A DNA stretch of 27,464 bases from Clostridium_AD sp036569345. Lineage in GTDB: Bacteria > Bacillota > Clostridia > Clostridiales > Clostridiaceae. Below, in pieces: positions 1 through 7,004 of the stretch. The notes under the pieces are model-generated. The model made no database searches. It had not been told where the DNA came from and saw only the letters and a program-made list of their open reading frames with translations. Location of the stretch: positions 1 to 27,464 of the forward strand of contig NZ_DATCQT010000193.1 of the NCBI RefSeq assembly GCF_036569345.1, read 5' to 3'. The translations under genes and the position numbers were made by a program. Every line of letters begins with the position of its first letter. The stretch's first letter is position 1.

Positions 1-132
1 CCACATTTCCCCTGCTGCTTCCTTCAGACCCTACCGTTACCAGTAGCGCCCTTGCTCTCAGGTTGTCTTCCCGTTGGTTAGGTGACATAGGCTTCTTTCA
101 GCCTATCGGCTCAGCGAACATGCTGGACGTAC
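1..132 (-). mobile_element. 5' end of a group IIC (class C) self-splicing intron, cut by the window edge
   Basis: Read on the minus strand, the segment starts GTACG at 132 directly after the T-tract of the ndk terminator. It then follows the known 5' domain I layout of group IIC introns such as the one in Oceanobacillus iheyensis: a CCAGCATG block, a hairpin with AGGCT/AGCCT arms, CCTAAC, AAGGGCG, a hairpin CTACTG-GTAA-CGGTAG with a GNRA tetraloop, then GGTCTGAAGGAAGCAGC. Order and spacing of these blocks match what I remember of that intron; no alignment was run. Class C introns are known to insert just after rho-independent terminators, exactly the position seen. The reverse transcriptase/maturase and domains V-VI would lie outside the window, so completeness and activity cannot be judged. 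The GGAAGCAGC stretch superficially recalls SRP RNA, but the rest does not fit. Confidence 0.82.
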
Positions 133-169
133 AAAAAGCTAACCAAATTATAAATTGGTTAGCTTTTTT
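133..169 (-). terminator. Rho-independent terminator of ndk and group IIC intron target
   Basis: A 14-bp stem (133-146 with 155-168) with an 8-nt loop is flanked by A-runs on the left and T-runs on the right, so it can stop transcription both ways. On the minus strand it lies 18 nt after the ndk stop. The intron begins at the last T of its T-tract. Confidence 0.85.
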
Positions 170-186
170 AATATATGTTTGCATTT

Positions 187-660
187 CTATACATTAATTA
201 ATGGACCATCAGTTTTTGAAAACAAATTCTTTGCCGTCCTAAGTTTATCTTCGTCATTAAGCTCTGGAAACCAAATTGCGATTTCACGTTCTGCACTACT
301 TGAACTATCAGATGCGTGGACTATATTGTGAGTTTTATCTATTGTAAATTTCCCTCTTATACTGCCTAGTTCTGCTTTTAGGGGATCCTTGTCTCCATTG
401 ATCTTTCGTACTACGTCGACAGCCCTGTCACCCATTAAAATCATAGCACACATTTTGCCTTCAGTAATATAATTTATTAGTTCTTCAAAAAAATTCTTTC
501 CAGCGTGTTCACTATAATGTTTTCTAGCATTGTCTTTTGTAGCAGTAATTATTTTGACAGCTACAATTTCTAGTGATTTCTGCTCATACTGATCTATAAT
601 CTTTCCAATCAATGCACGTTTAACCCCATCAGGTTTAATTAAAACCAATGTCCTTTCCAT
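187..660 (-). CDS. ndk: Nucleoside diphosphate kinase
   Basis: Transfers the terminal phosphate from NTPs (mostly ATP) to NDPs through a phospho-histidine, balancing nucleotide pools in the cytosol. The protein is 157 residues, slightly longer than the usual 130-150. It begins MERTLVLIKPDGV, the classic Ndk N-terminus. The active-site block HNIVHASDS places the catalytic His at residue 115, followed by the conserved Ser-Asp pair and the AEREIAIWF helix. The start ATG follows a GAGGAGGG ribosome site. It appears monocistronic, with its own terminator at 133-169, which has been invaded on its downstream edge by a group IIC intron; the intron does not interrupt the coding region. Confidence 0.95.
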   Translation of the reverse strand: MERTLVLIKPDGVKRALIGKIIDQYEQKSLEIVAVKIITATKDNARKHYSEHAGKNFFEELINYITEGKMCAMILMGDRAVDVVRKINGDKDPLKAELGSIRGKFTIDKTHNIVHASDSSSSAEREIAIWFPELNDEDKLRTAKNLFSKTDGPLINV

Positions 661-742
661 TTATATTCCCTCCTCTACTTTGTATTAATTATATCCTAAT
701 ATTAAATATTATAAACAATTACAAAGATCGTTCTGAATATTT

Positions 743-946
743 TTACTCATATAATATTCTTAATGAGGAAAGTTTACTCTCATTAAATGAATCATAATCA
801 GAAATTTCCTTAAAAGTGATTGCTTTAAAATTTTCTAATTCAGCAAATGGACATTTTCCTCCATTACTTGTCCACTTATGTAGTGCGCATTCCTTAAAAC
901 AGTCTATTTCTTCATCCATAGTAGTCAGAAAAGAACATTCTACCAT
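743..946 (-). CDS. Small conserved Cys-rich protein of unknown function
   Basis: A 67-residue protein with an AGGTG ribosome site 7 nt before the ATG. It has four cysteines in the first 33 residues (positions 4, 16, 20 and 33), in the pattern C-x11-C-x3-C-x12-C, which could bind a metal or form disulfides. The second half is acidic and hydrophilic. There is no signal peptide or membrane segment. I do not recognise a named family. It stands alone, upstream of ndk on the same strand, with an 82-nt gap. Confidence 0.6.
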   Translation of the reverse strand: MVECSFLTTMDEEIDCFKECALHKWTSNGGKCPFAELENFKAITFKEISDYDSFNESKLSSLRILYE

Positions 947-1091
947 TTTAACACCTCATTCCTATAATTTGTTATTAAAGTAATATTTTCCATTTAATAA
1001 CATTATAAGACTTATTAGAAATAAAATGAAGTATTTTTTTGAAATTTTATATATAAATATTTAAACATATAATTACAAAATAATACATTTA

Positions 1092-1733
1092 TTAATATCC
1101 GAAATTCTCACCAATTACAACTACGGTAATATCAGTTCTCATAGGCTTTCTTTTAATTACTGAATAAATCCTACAGATTCTAGTATCTGCTTTGCAATCC
1201 ATACAAACCCCAGTTTTAGTACAGGGATTTGGCGTATCTAATCTCATGTTATTCTTTGGTGCAGCAGTTAGTTCTAATCTTTCAAAAGCCGAAGCTTCAT
1301 TTCTACAAATTTTATTAATCCCAACAACAACAATGACTTTTTTAGGTCCAAAGCTCATTGCAGCTATCCTATTTCCAACCCCATCAATATTAACAAGTTC
1401 TCCGTCCAAAGTTACAGCGTTAGAACTGCATAAAAAGACATCACTGAGTAACTCACCCCTCATAGTTTCAATTTTTTCCTCAGGTGATAAGGTTGTATCA
1501 CCATGATCTAGAACAATTCCTCCCATGGATTTTACCTTTTCTTGTATACCAAGTTTTAATACAGTCATTGATCCTCCAAAACCTACTCTATCTCCCTTAT
1601 GCACGTTGTTCATAATAAATTCTGAAGCTTCTTCACCACTTTTAAAATAAACTGCTGAAAATGCATTTTTCTTAAGAGCTTCTACTAATTTTAAACCTAT
1701 AATCTCATTGTGTAATTCATCAATTTTTTTCAT
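1092..1733 (-). CDS. LUD-domain (LutC-like, DUF1121-type) protein
   Basis: A 213-residue protein of the LUD fold family, the fold found in lactate-utilisation proteins LutB/LutC. Visible family features are the VGFGGSMTVLKLG block, then NAVTLDGELVNIDGVGNR, then KKVIVVVGINKICRNE. A Cys-containing tail (CTKTGVCMDCKADTRICR) is typical of the stand-alone clostridial subfamily and may bind a metal or cluster. The precise substrate is unknown. I chose the ATG at 1733, which follows an AAGGGG ribosome site, over an upstream in-frame ATG that lacks one and would overlap the promoter. It is divergent from an HxlR regulator at 1942, which suggests control by that regulator. Confidence 0.85.
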   Translation of the reverse strand: MKKIDELHNEIIGLKLVEALKKNAFSAVYFKSGEEASEFIMNNVHKGDRVGFGGSMTVLKLGIQEKVKSMGGIVLDHGDTTLSPEEKIETMRGELLSDVFLCSSNAVTLDGELVNIDGVGNRIAAMSFGPKKVIVVVGINKICRNEASAFERLELTAAPKNNMRLDTPNPCTKTGVCMDCKADTRICRIYSVIKRKPMRTDITVVVIGENFGY

Positions 1734-1796
1734 TTCTTTTTCCCCTTTTGAAGATGTATTATTGAAATATTGTATATAAAATATATCAATGATATA

Positions 1797-1825
1797 ATTG
1801 TACATACCAAAGGTTTTTTAATCAA
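1797..1825 (-). promoter_or_regulatory. Sigma-A-type promoter of the LUD gene
   Basis: Minus-strand TTGATT (-35) and TACAAT (-10) separated by exactly 17 nt, about 64 nt upstream of the chosen LUD start. The HxlR-gene palindrome lies 12 nt upstream of the -35 box. Confidence 0.5.
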
Positions 1826-1837
1826 GTACTAACTAAA

Positions 1838-1862
1838 AAGTTACTTAGTATCTAAGTGACTT
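1838..1862. promoter_or_regulatory. Palindromic operator candidate between the LUD gene and hxlR-type gene
   Basis: An 11-nt half site AAGTTACTTAG, a 3-nt spacer TAT, and the mirrored half CTAAGTGACTT match at 10 of 11 positions. HxlR-family regulators usually bind such dyads near their own gene and a divergent target. The site is upstream of the LUD promoter and close to where an hxlR promoter must lie, so it fits activation of one gene and autoregulation of the other. That function is inferred. Confidence 0.55.
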
Positions 1863-1941
1863 AATAATTGCTTAACAACATTATATTTAAACTAAACAAT
1901 AAATAATTGTTATCAAAACCTGAAGACTATTAGGAGGTATT

Positions 1942-2301
1942 ATGAGCGATAAAATAATGAAAATAAATAATAAAGAATACAGCTGTTCCATAGAATTAAC
2001 ACTAGACATTATAGGTGGTAAATGGAAACCTATTATTCTTTGGAAACTAGCCCAAAATGGTGTATTAAGATTTAGTGAACTTAAAAGGTCTATGGGTGGT
2101 ATAACACAAAAAATGTTAACACAACAACTTAGAGAATTAGAATCATATGAAATGGTACATCGAAAAGTATATGCTGAAGTTCCTCCCAAAGTAGAATATT
2201 CTCTAACAAAACAAGGAAAAAGTGTTATGCCTATATTAGACGTTATGTGTAAATGGGGAACAGATTATTATGAAGGAATTATTTCAGATAAAAAAGAATA
2301 G
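1942..2301 (+). CDS. HxlR-family winged-helix transcriptional regulator
   Basis: A 119-residue DNA-binding protein. The HxlR hallmark is present: a Cys near the N-terminus (YSCSIELTLDIIGGKWKP), then the winged helix with RFSELKRSMGGITQKMLTQ as the recognition region and KVEYSLTKQGKSVMPIL as the wing. Members often sense aldehydes, quinones or disulfide stress through that Cys, but the signal here is unknown. The ATG follows a perfect TTAGGAGGT ribosome site. It is divergent from the LUD-domain gene, with a palindrome at 1838-1862 between them, and is followed 51 nt later by a small membrane protein that may be co-transcribed. Confidence 0.92.
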   Translation: MSDKIMKINNKEYSCSIELTLDIIGGKWKPIILWKLAQNGVLRFSELKRSMGGITQKMLTQQLRELESYEMVHRKVYAEVPPKVEYSLTKQGKSVMPILDVMCKWGTDYYEGIISDKKE

Positions 2302-2352
2302 TGTTATGTTTTAACTTTTAGGGCATATTAATTCCTAAAAGGAGTGATTTTT

Positions 2353-2703
2353 TTGAATATAACTAGTATCTCTTTATCATTTATGTTTTTTGCAATTTCA
2401 ATAGTGGAATTTATATTTTTTCTATATTACAAATTTTTAGTGATTAACACAAAGGATAAAAGTAAAAGACGCGACAAAATTATTGGCTCTATGAAAGATC
2501 CTGATCATTGGAGACAAAGAAATAATATTATAGCTTTTATCTCTCTATTTTGGTCACTTATTTCCATAATTACTTTTATTTATCTAAAGTTTTTCTATAC
2601 TACGGGATTACTTTCAATTGTATATATTTTCATCTATATAGCTCTTATTGTATTAAGTATTTCAGTATTCCTTAAGAAAAATAAAGTAGTACCTAGCAAA
2701 TAG
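2353..2703 (+). CDS. Small membrane protein, unknown function
   Basis: A 116-residue protein with three hydrophobic segments: roughly residues 4-26, 59-80 and 84-107. A basic loop (KDKSKRRDKI) lies between the first two. There is no ATG; I chose TTG at 2353 because an AAAGGAG ribosome site ends 8 nt before it, while an earlier in-frame GTG overlaps that site. It follows the HxlR regulator on the same strand, and a terminator lies 8 nt after its stop, so the two may form a short operon. I do not recognise a family, and no catalytic motif is seen. Confidence 0.7.
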   Translation: MNITSISLSFMFFAISIVEFIFFLYYKFLVINTKDKSKRRDKIIGSMKDPDHWRQRNNIIAFISLFWSLISIITFIYLKFFYTTGLLSIVYIFIYIALIVLSISVFLKKNKVVPSK

Positions 2704-2711
2704 CATAACCT

Positions 2712-2751
2712 AAAAAGCAGTAATAATTTCAATATTATTACTGCTTTTTTT
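2712..2751. terminator. Bidirectional terminator between the membrane-protein gene and the Nudix gene
   Basis: A hairpin AAAAAGCAGTAATAAT / ATTATTACTGCTTTTTTT with a short loop. The T-run on the right serves the plus-strand gene and the A-run on the left serves the minus-strand Nudix gene. Confidence 0.85.
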
Positions 2752-2773
2752 AACTTTATTTTTCTATAAATTT

Positions 2774-3388
2774 TTATTTTATAATATCAATAAAACTTTT
2801 AATGATTTGAGCTGTGAAACCCCAAATTATATAGTTATTATATTCATAAAAATATTCATCTAAATACCCTTTCCTAAACTTATAGTCTTTTCCTCCATTG
2901 ATTAAGTGAAAAGGAAAATCATCTTGATTTATTGGTCCTATATCCATTTTATAAAGTAATGGCTCATTTTCCATAAAGAATTTTAAGGGAACTTTGAATA
3001 CATGATCTACTTCATCCTCGCTAGGTTTTATTTCTCCATATTTTAGCATACTTACGAACGCATAAAGCTTGTTCCCATAAGGGCTTATATAATAATCCAT
3101 ATCTCCTATAAAATCAATCTGATCTCTTTCTAAATTTAATTCTTCCATGGTTTCTCTTATTGAGGTTTCCCTTGGCTTCTCATCTTGTTCCACTTTTCCA
3201 CCCGGCAGACAAACATCACCTGGCTGACTTCTTAATTTACGTGCACGCACTTCAAACACTATGGATAATTCCTCATCATCCTCCTCAAGTAAAATCATAA
3301 CTGCACTTTCTCTAAACTCCCCTATTACCTTTGAATCTCTATTATTAAATATTTGTTTTAACTTGTTTTTAATGTGAATCACCGCCAA
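2774..3388 (-). CDS. Nudix hydrolase, CoA pyrophosphatase (NudL/YeaB-like)
   Basis: Likely cleaves the pyrophosphate bond of CoA or its derivatives. The Nudix box spans residues 64-86: G64, E70, then RETMEELNL from 78, with the metal-binding E82 and E83 present. The usual Gly before the last box position is Asn here (N85). The preceding LRSQPGDVCLPGG matches the CoA-specific UPF0035 signature (LRxHxGxVxFPGG) in shape. Length of about 204 residues is normal for this group. The start is uncertain: no ATG is available, so translation probably starts at TTG 3388 or GTG 3382, both with weak ribosome sites. It is convergent with the small membrane gene and divergent from the carboxypeptidase. Confidence 0.83.
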   Translation of the reverse strand: MAVIHIKNKLKQIFNNRDSKVIGEFRESAVMILLEEDDEELSIVFEVRARKLRSQPGDVCLPGGKVEQDEKPRETSIRETMEELNLERDQIDFIGDMDYYISPYGNKLYAFVSMLKYGEIKPSEDEVDHVFKVPLKFFMENEPLLYKMDIGPINQDDFPFHLINGGKDYKFRKGYLDEYFYEYNNYIIWGFTAQIIKSFIDIIK

Positions 3389-3469
3389 TTCTATATTAAA
3401 TTAATAATATCACAATGAGATTTTAATAACATTCGTTTTTCTAAAAATAGACTCAATAATCCTAATACC

Positions 3470-3499
3470 TTGTTCTTAATATCTTTAATATGATATACT
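3470..3499 (+). promoter_or_regulatory. Sigma-A-type promoter of the D-Ala-D-Ala carboxypeptidase gene
   Basis: TTGTTC and TATACT boxes with an 18-nt spacer, about 60 nt upstream of the TTG start at 3561. Confidence 0.5.
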
Positions 3500-3560
3500 A
3501 TCTTTGTATTTATTCGTAAATAAATAAATATAAAATTTAATTAAAATGGAGAGATGAAAA

Positions 3561-4814
3561 TTGAAAAGAAAAAACCGACTTTTATTGTTTACACTAATAT
3601 TTACTGTAGTCTTTTCTACAACCGTTTTCGCAGCAGCTACCCCACCAGACTTAATTGGTAAAGCTGCAATTTCTGTAGATATGGACACTAATGAAATTAT
3701 TTACACTAAAAATATTGATAATAAGATGTATCCTGCAAGCATTACAAAGCTCCTAACAGCCTTGCTACTTGCTGAAAATAAGAAATCAACTGATAATTTG
3801 ACGTATACAAAAAATGCAAAAGCTCAACCACCTTACTCTTATAACCTAAATATTCATCCTGTAGCAATTGGTGATACAATGTCTGCTGAAAACGTAATGG
3901 ATGGACTTCTTCTTTATTCTGGAAATGATATTGCCTATATGATTGCAGATAATGTTGGAGGAAATCCAACTAATTTTGCTAAGATGATGAATGCCAAAGC
4001 TGCATTGCTAGGAATGAAAGGATCTCATTTTGTCACACCAAATGGTTTAGATGATGCAAATGATGATCATTATACAACAGCTTATGACTTAACCCTTTTA
4101 GGTAGAGCTGCTTATAAAAATGATTGGATAAAAAAATCTATTGGTAAAAAAACAAGCGTAATAAAATCTGCTAATGGCCCTGTTGCTACAGTTTCAAATA
4201 GAAACAAACTTCTTGGCATAGATGGTAACGTAGGCGGTAAAACTGGAGTTACAGCAAAGGCTGGGAGATGTTTAGTTTCTATATATGAAAGAAATGGTCG
4301 ACATATCATAGGCGTTGTTATGAATTCTGAGTATAATTTACCATTGGATACAAAAGTCTTTGAAGATATGACAAAACTAATTAACTATAGTTATGCCGTG
4401 AAAAAAGAAATACTTAATAAAAAAAATACTGCAATTACAACAATTTCAGTACCCTATAATGTTCTTCCATTCATAGGACCTAAAAAAACAATGGAAGTAC
4501 CACTCCAAACAAATGAAGATGTGACTTTTTATAAAAATGATATCAAAGCCGAAACTTCTTTTAAGACAACCGGAATAAATGTATGGAAGCTTAATAAAAA
4601 GACTTCTGTTGGAACTGTACTTGTTAAACAAAGAGATTCTATAAAAGAATTTAAATTATATCCAATGATTTCAAAATCTGCTATTGTTAAAGATAATGTA
4701 CTTATCTACGCTGCAGCTTCTGTTGTATTAATAATAGTTATAGTTTTAATTGTGTTATTAATTTCATCTATTAACAGACGTAAACATCGTGGTGGTAGAC
4801 GAATAAGATTTTAG
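3561..4814 (+). CDS. D-alanyl-D-alanine carboxypeptidase (DacF/PBP5-type)
   Basis: Removes the terminal D-Ala from peptidoglycan stem peptides outside the membrane, limiting cross-linking. The 417 residues hold a signal peptide (about 1-26), then the three serine-peptidase S11 motifs: SITK at 60-63 (nucleophile S60), SGN at 120-122 and KTG at 227-229. A C-terminal beta domain follows at about 285-370, and then a hydrophobic segment at about 382-406 with a very basic tail. The family normally anchors through a C-terminal amphipathic helix; a clear TM helix here suggests firmer anchoring. The start is TTG at 3561, 7 nt after GGAGAG; an ATG at 3554 is out of frame. It is monocistronic, with its own promoter and terminator. 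Confidence 0.93.
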   Translation: MKRKNRLLLFTLIFTVVFSTTVFAAATPPDLIGKAAISVDMDTNEIIYTKNIDNKMYPASITKLLTALLLAENKKSTDNLTYTKNAKAQPPYSYNLNIHPVAIGDTMSAENVMDGLLLYSGNDIAYMIADNVGGNPTNFAKMMNAKAALLGMKGSHFVTPNGLDDANDDHYTTAYDLTLLGRAAYKNDWIKKSIGKKTSVIKSANGPVATVSNRNKLLGIDGNVGGKTGVTAKAGRCLVSIYERNGRHIIGVVMNSEYNLPLDTKVFEDMTKLINYSYAVKKEILNKKNTAITTISVPYNVLPFIGPKKTMEVPLQTNEDVTFYKNDIKAETSFKTTGINVWKLNKKTSVGTVLVKQRDSIKEFKLYPMISKSAIVKDNVLIYAAASVVLIIVIVLIVLLISSINRRKHRGGRRIRF

Positions 4815-4842
4815 ATAATTATTTTTAATAGATTCAAAATTT

Positions 4843-4882
4843 AAGGGACTATATCAACTTATTAGTTAATATAGTCCCTTTT
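4843..4882 (+). terminator. Terminator of the carboxypeptidase gene
   Basis: A stem AAGGGACTATAT / ATATAGTCCCTT with a 14-nt loop is followed by TTTT, 28 nt after the stop codon. Confidence 0.8.
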
Positions 4883-4916
4883 CATGTTTTTCTGTTAGTA
4901 ATATTTTGTAAATATA

Positions 4917-4945
4917 TTGACATTGATATTGTAATATACTAATAT
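4917..4945 (+). promoter_or_regulatory. Strong sigma-A promoter of the arsR-type gene, with an AT-rich dyad
   Basis: TTGACA, 17 nt, TAATAT: a near-consensus promoter. The spacer and -10 region (about 4926-4952) form repeated AATATA/TATATT half sites, the kind of AT-rich dyad ArsR-family repressors bind, so autorepression is plausible. The 5' leader would be about 83 nt. Confidence 0.65.
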
Positions 4946-5034
4946 AATAATATTCATTACCACATTTAAATTATTATATTTTCTTTAATATATCAAAAAT
5001 ACAATTAAGAAATTTTTTTTATAAGGAGATTTTT

Positions 5035-5334
5035 ATGAATAACGATATTATGAATAATATTAAACAGTATGAAGAAATTGCAGATTTATTGAAAGCCATT
5101 GCTCACCCTGCACGAATATGCATTATTAGAGGACTTATGAAGAAAGGAAGCTGCAATGTAGGCTATATGCAAAATTGCTTGGACCTCCCGCAATCCACTG
5201 TTTCTCAGCACATTCAAAAGTTAAAGGCTTTAGGGATTATCAAAGGGGAAAGGAATGGATTGCAAATTAATTACTCTATTTGCAATGAAACCATTACAAA
5301 CGTAATAAATGCGATATTTCCTAATGAGAATTAA
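5035..5334 (+). CDS. ArsR-family winged-helix regulator
   Basis: A 99-residue small HTH protein with the ArsR core: LLKAIAHPARICIIRGL, then the recognition helix PQSTVSQHIQKLKALGIIK and the wing ERNGLQINYSI. Cysteines lie at 29, 40, 48 and 83. They do not form the CxC metal motif of ArsR/SmtB proper, so the signal could be another metal or a thiol/persulfide cue; this is not decidable here. The ATG follows ATAAGGAGA. No target operon is adjacent on the same strand, because the next gene (a DMT-family exporter) is convergent. Regulation beyond itself is unknown. A 226-nt inverted repeat starts 13 nt after its stop. Confidence 0.9.
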   Translation: MNNDIMNNIKQYEEIADLLKAIAHPARICIIRGLMKKGSCNVGYMQNCLDLPQSTVSQHIQKLKALGIIKGERNGLQINYSICNETITNVINAIFPNEN

Positions 5335-5346
5335 GTGTCATTGATT

Positions 5347-5572
5347 TTCTAATTGTATGTTATAACTAAAAGTATATATTGCTTTAATGCGGCTCACTTC
5401 ACCAAGTAATTCTAAAATTTATTATATTTACAGTTGCTAAAACCCACAAACTCGCTAACGCTCAAACATGTGGGTTTCTTTACGCATCTATAAATATAAT
5501 AAATTAAGAATTACTAAGGTTTGTTCGAACGCATTTTACGCAATATATACTTTTGTTAACATACAATGAGAA
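5347..5572. repeat. Long imperfect inverted repeat filling a convergent junction (element 1)
   Basis: The left arm is 5347-5433 and the right arm 5488-5572, pairing over about 85 nt with small bulges. Strong blocks include TTGTATGTTA, AAAGTATATATTGC, AGTAATTCT and TTTATTATATTTA. The apex carries its own hairpin, AACCCACA (5441-5448) with TGTGGGTT (5469-5476), whose loop contains CTAACGCTCA (5455-5464). Transcribed in either direction it gives one very long hairpin. No open reading frame, transposase or target duplication is visible. The same architecture and the same loop motif occur at 8764-8998. Confidence 0.85.
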
Positions 5573-5613
5573 AAAATATTATGCATTCAAATTCACATAA
5601 ATCAGGTGCCACA

Positions 5614-5644
5614 GGTCGCATAACAATTAGTAATTGTTATGGCC
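5614..5644. other. Near-perfect short palindrome downstream of eamA
   Basis: CATAACAATTA (5619-5629) and TAATTGTTATG (5631-5641) are perfectly complementary around one base, extended by GG/CC pairs. There is no T-run on either side, so it is not a standard terminator. It lies between the long inverted repeat and the end of the EamA gene and may complete transcription stop for that gene. A further small dyad, TTGCAAGGCATGCAA, follows at 5665-5679. Confidence 0.5.
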
Positions 5645-5691
5645 TCCATTTAGAAATTCTTCGTTTGCAAGGCATGCAAGATACCTTTTTG

Positions 5692-6600
5692 TTATAAATC
5701 TTTATATATCATTTTTCGCTTTTTAAATTTAAACCTACCATCCAAACTAACTAAGGTTACCCCTACTATTATGACAATGCACCCTACTACCTGATAAACC
5801 GTTACAACTTCATTTAGTATCAATCCAGCTGCAATTAGACTCATTATAGGCTGCAAATTTATATATGTTGTAATGACAGTTGCTCCAAGGTCTTTTAGGC
5901 AATGAACATACATTACATACCCAATGCAAGAGCAAAATATTGATAAAAACACTAAATTTAATACAACAATTGTAGAAGGCATTTGTAATTTACTGAAAAA
6001 CAGTGAAGGACTTAAAAAAAGTGATCCCCATATAATTTCATATGTAGTTATAGTTAAAACTTTATAATTCCCTTTAAAACTACCACAAACCATATTATAA
6101 ATTATCCATGAAAATACTGCACCAAGAGCCATCAAGTCTCCTATATTACCTTTTGATAATAAACTTAGTCTTCCCTTAGCTGCAATTATAATAATAATTC
6201 CTATTAAACTTAGGGTAACACCAATCATTTTTCCAAAAGTGAATTTTTCTTTATAAATTACTCTCTGAGTAAATAGAGTAAATACGGGTATAGACGCAAT
6301 TAAAATTGCAACATTTGATGCAGACGTGTATGCTACTGAATAGTTTTCAAATATAAAATATATTGTCACTCCAAACAGACCACCCAAAGCAAATTTTAAT
6401 CTATCCTCTTTTAAAACTTTCTCTTTAGGGTATTTCACTTTTAATATTACAAATAAAATAATTGCGGCAAATACAAATCTATAAAATGCTGATAAAATGG
6501 GACTTACCTCTTCTGAAATAACCTTTATGCTTAAATAAGATAAACTCCATATAAACATTAAGATTATTGCCATTAAATGAGATATTTTTTTATTTTTCAA
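5692..6600 (-). CDS. EamA-family (DMT superfamily) transporter
   Basis: A 302-residue integral membrane protein with about ten hydrophobic helices in two EamA repeats, each about 140 residues. The first repeat includes LMAIILMFIWSLSYLSIKVI, and the second begins near MALGAVFSWIIYNMVCG. Members export or import small metabolites (amino acids, nucleosides, drugs); the substrate cannot be read from the sequence. A basic tail (KFKKRKM) ends the protein on the cytoplasmic side. The start is TTG at 6600, 7 nt after GGGGAG; the in-frame TTG 18 nt upstream has no ribosome site. It is convergent with the ArsR-type gene. Confidence 0.88.
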   Translation of the reverse strand: MKNKKISHLMAIILMFIWSLSYLSIKVISEEVSPILSAFYRFVFAAIILFVILKVKYPKEKVLKEDRLKFALGGLFGVTIYFIFENYSVAYTSASNVAILIASIPVFTLFTQRVIYKEKFTFGKMIGVTLSLIGIIIIIAAKGRLSLLSKGNIGDLMALGAVFSWIIYNMVCGSFKGNYKVLTITTYEIIWGSLFLSPSLFFSKLQMPSTIVVLNLVFLSIFCSCIGYVMYVHCLKDLGATVITTYINLQPIMSLIAAGLILNEVVTVYQVVGCIVIIVGVTLVSLDGRFKFKKRKMIYKDL

Positions 6601-7004
6601 TATATCACTCCCCTTCAATAGTTCAATTTACATAAAATAAATTGGAGTCAATATAAAAATCTATTTTAACTCCACTCTATATTATACACTTAATTTTATA
6701 ATATCTCAGAGTTTCCAAAATTTACACCATAATTTCGTCTTAAACGTCCAGTTAATGGAATATAATATTATATTCGCCATTTAAAATCAAGTTAATAATT
6801 TAGTATTGTAAAATATTCTAGTTGTAATTTTTTTAAGGCGATAATATGTCAAAATGTGATTTTTGCAATTTTGGTATTGTTAATATTTCATTTTTAAAGT
6901 ATTATAGTCTAGTATTCAAAAATTAACAGCAACTTATGATAATATTTTCTTTTATAAATTTCATTTTTCATAAAAATTTTGTAATTATCCATGGAGGTGC
7001 CAAG
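6601..7004. other. Divergent intergenic region, AT-rich, promoters only
   Basis: About 400 nt between the divergent EamA and P-loop genes. It contains a good plus-strand promoter (6877-6905) and, for the EamA gene, a minus-strand TATAAT at about 6679-6684 with no convincing -35. I see no gene, repeat or riboswitch-like fold here. Confidence 0.5.
6877..6905 (+). promoter_or_regulatory. Sigma-A promoter of the P-loop kinase-like gene
   Basis: TTGTTA, 17 nt, TATTAT, giving a leader of roughly 90 nt before the TTG start at 7005. Confidence 0.6.

Noticed and set aside
1..132. Signal recognition particle RNA, suggested by GGAAGCAGC on the minus strand
   Set aside because: The SRP tetraloop context (GTCCGGAAGG) is not reproduced, and the remaining blocks match the 5' domain of group IIC introns, including the position after a terminator.
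5347..5572. Insertion sequence or MITE
   Set aside because: No transposase, no target-site duplication seen, and arms not shared with the second element at 8764-8998.
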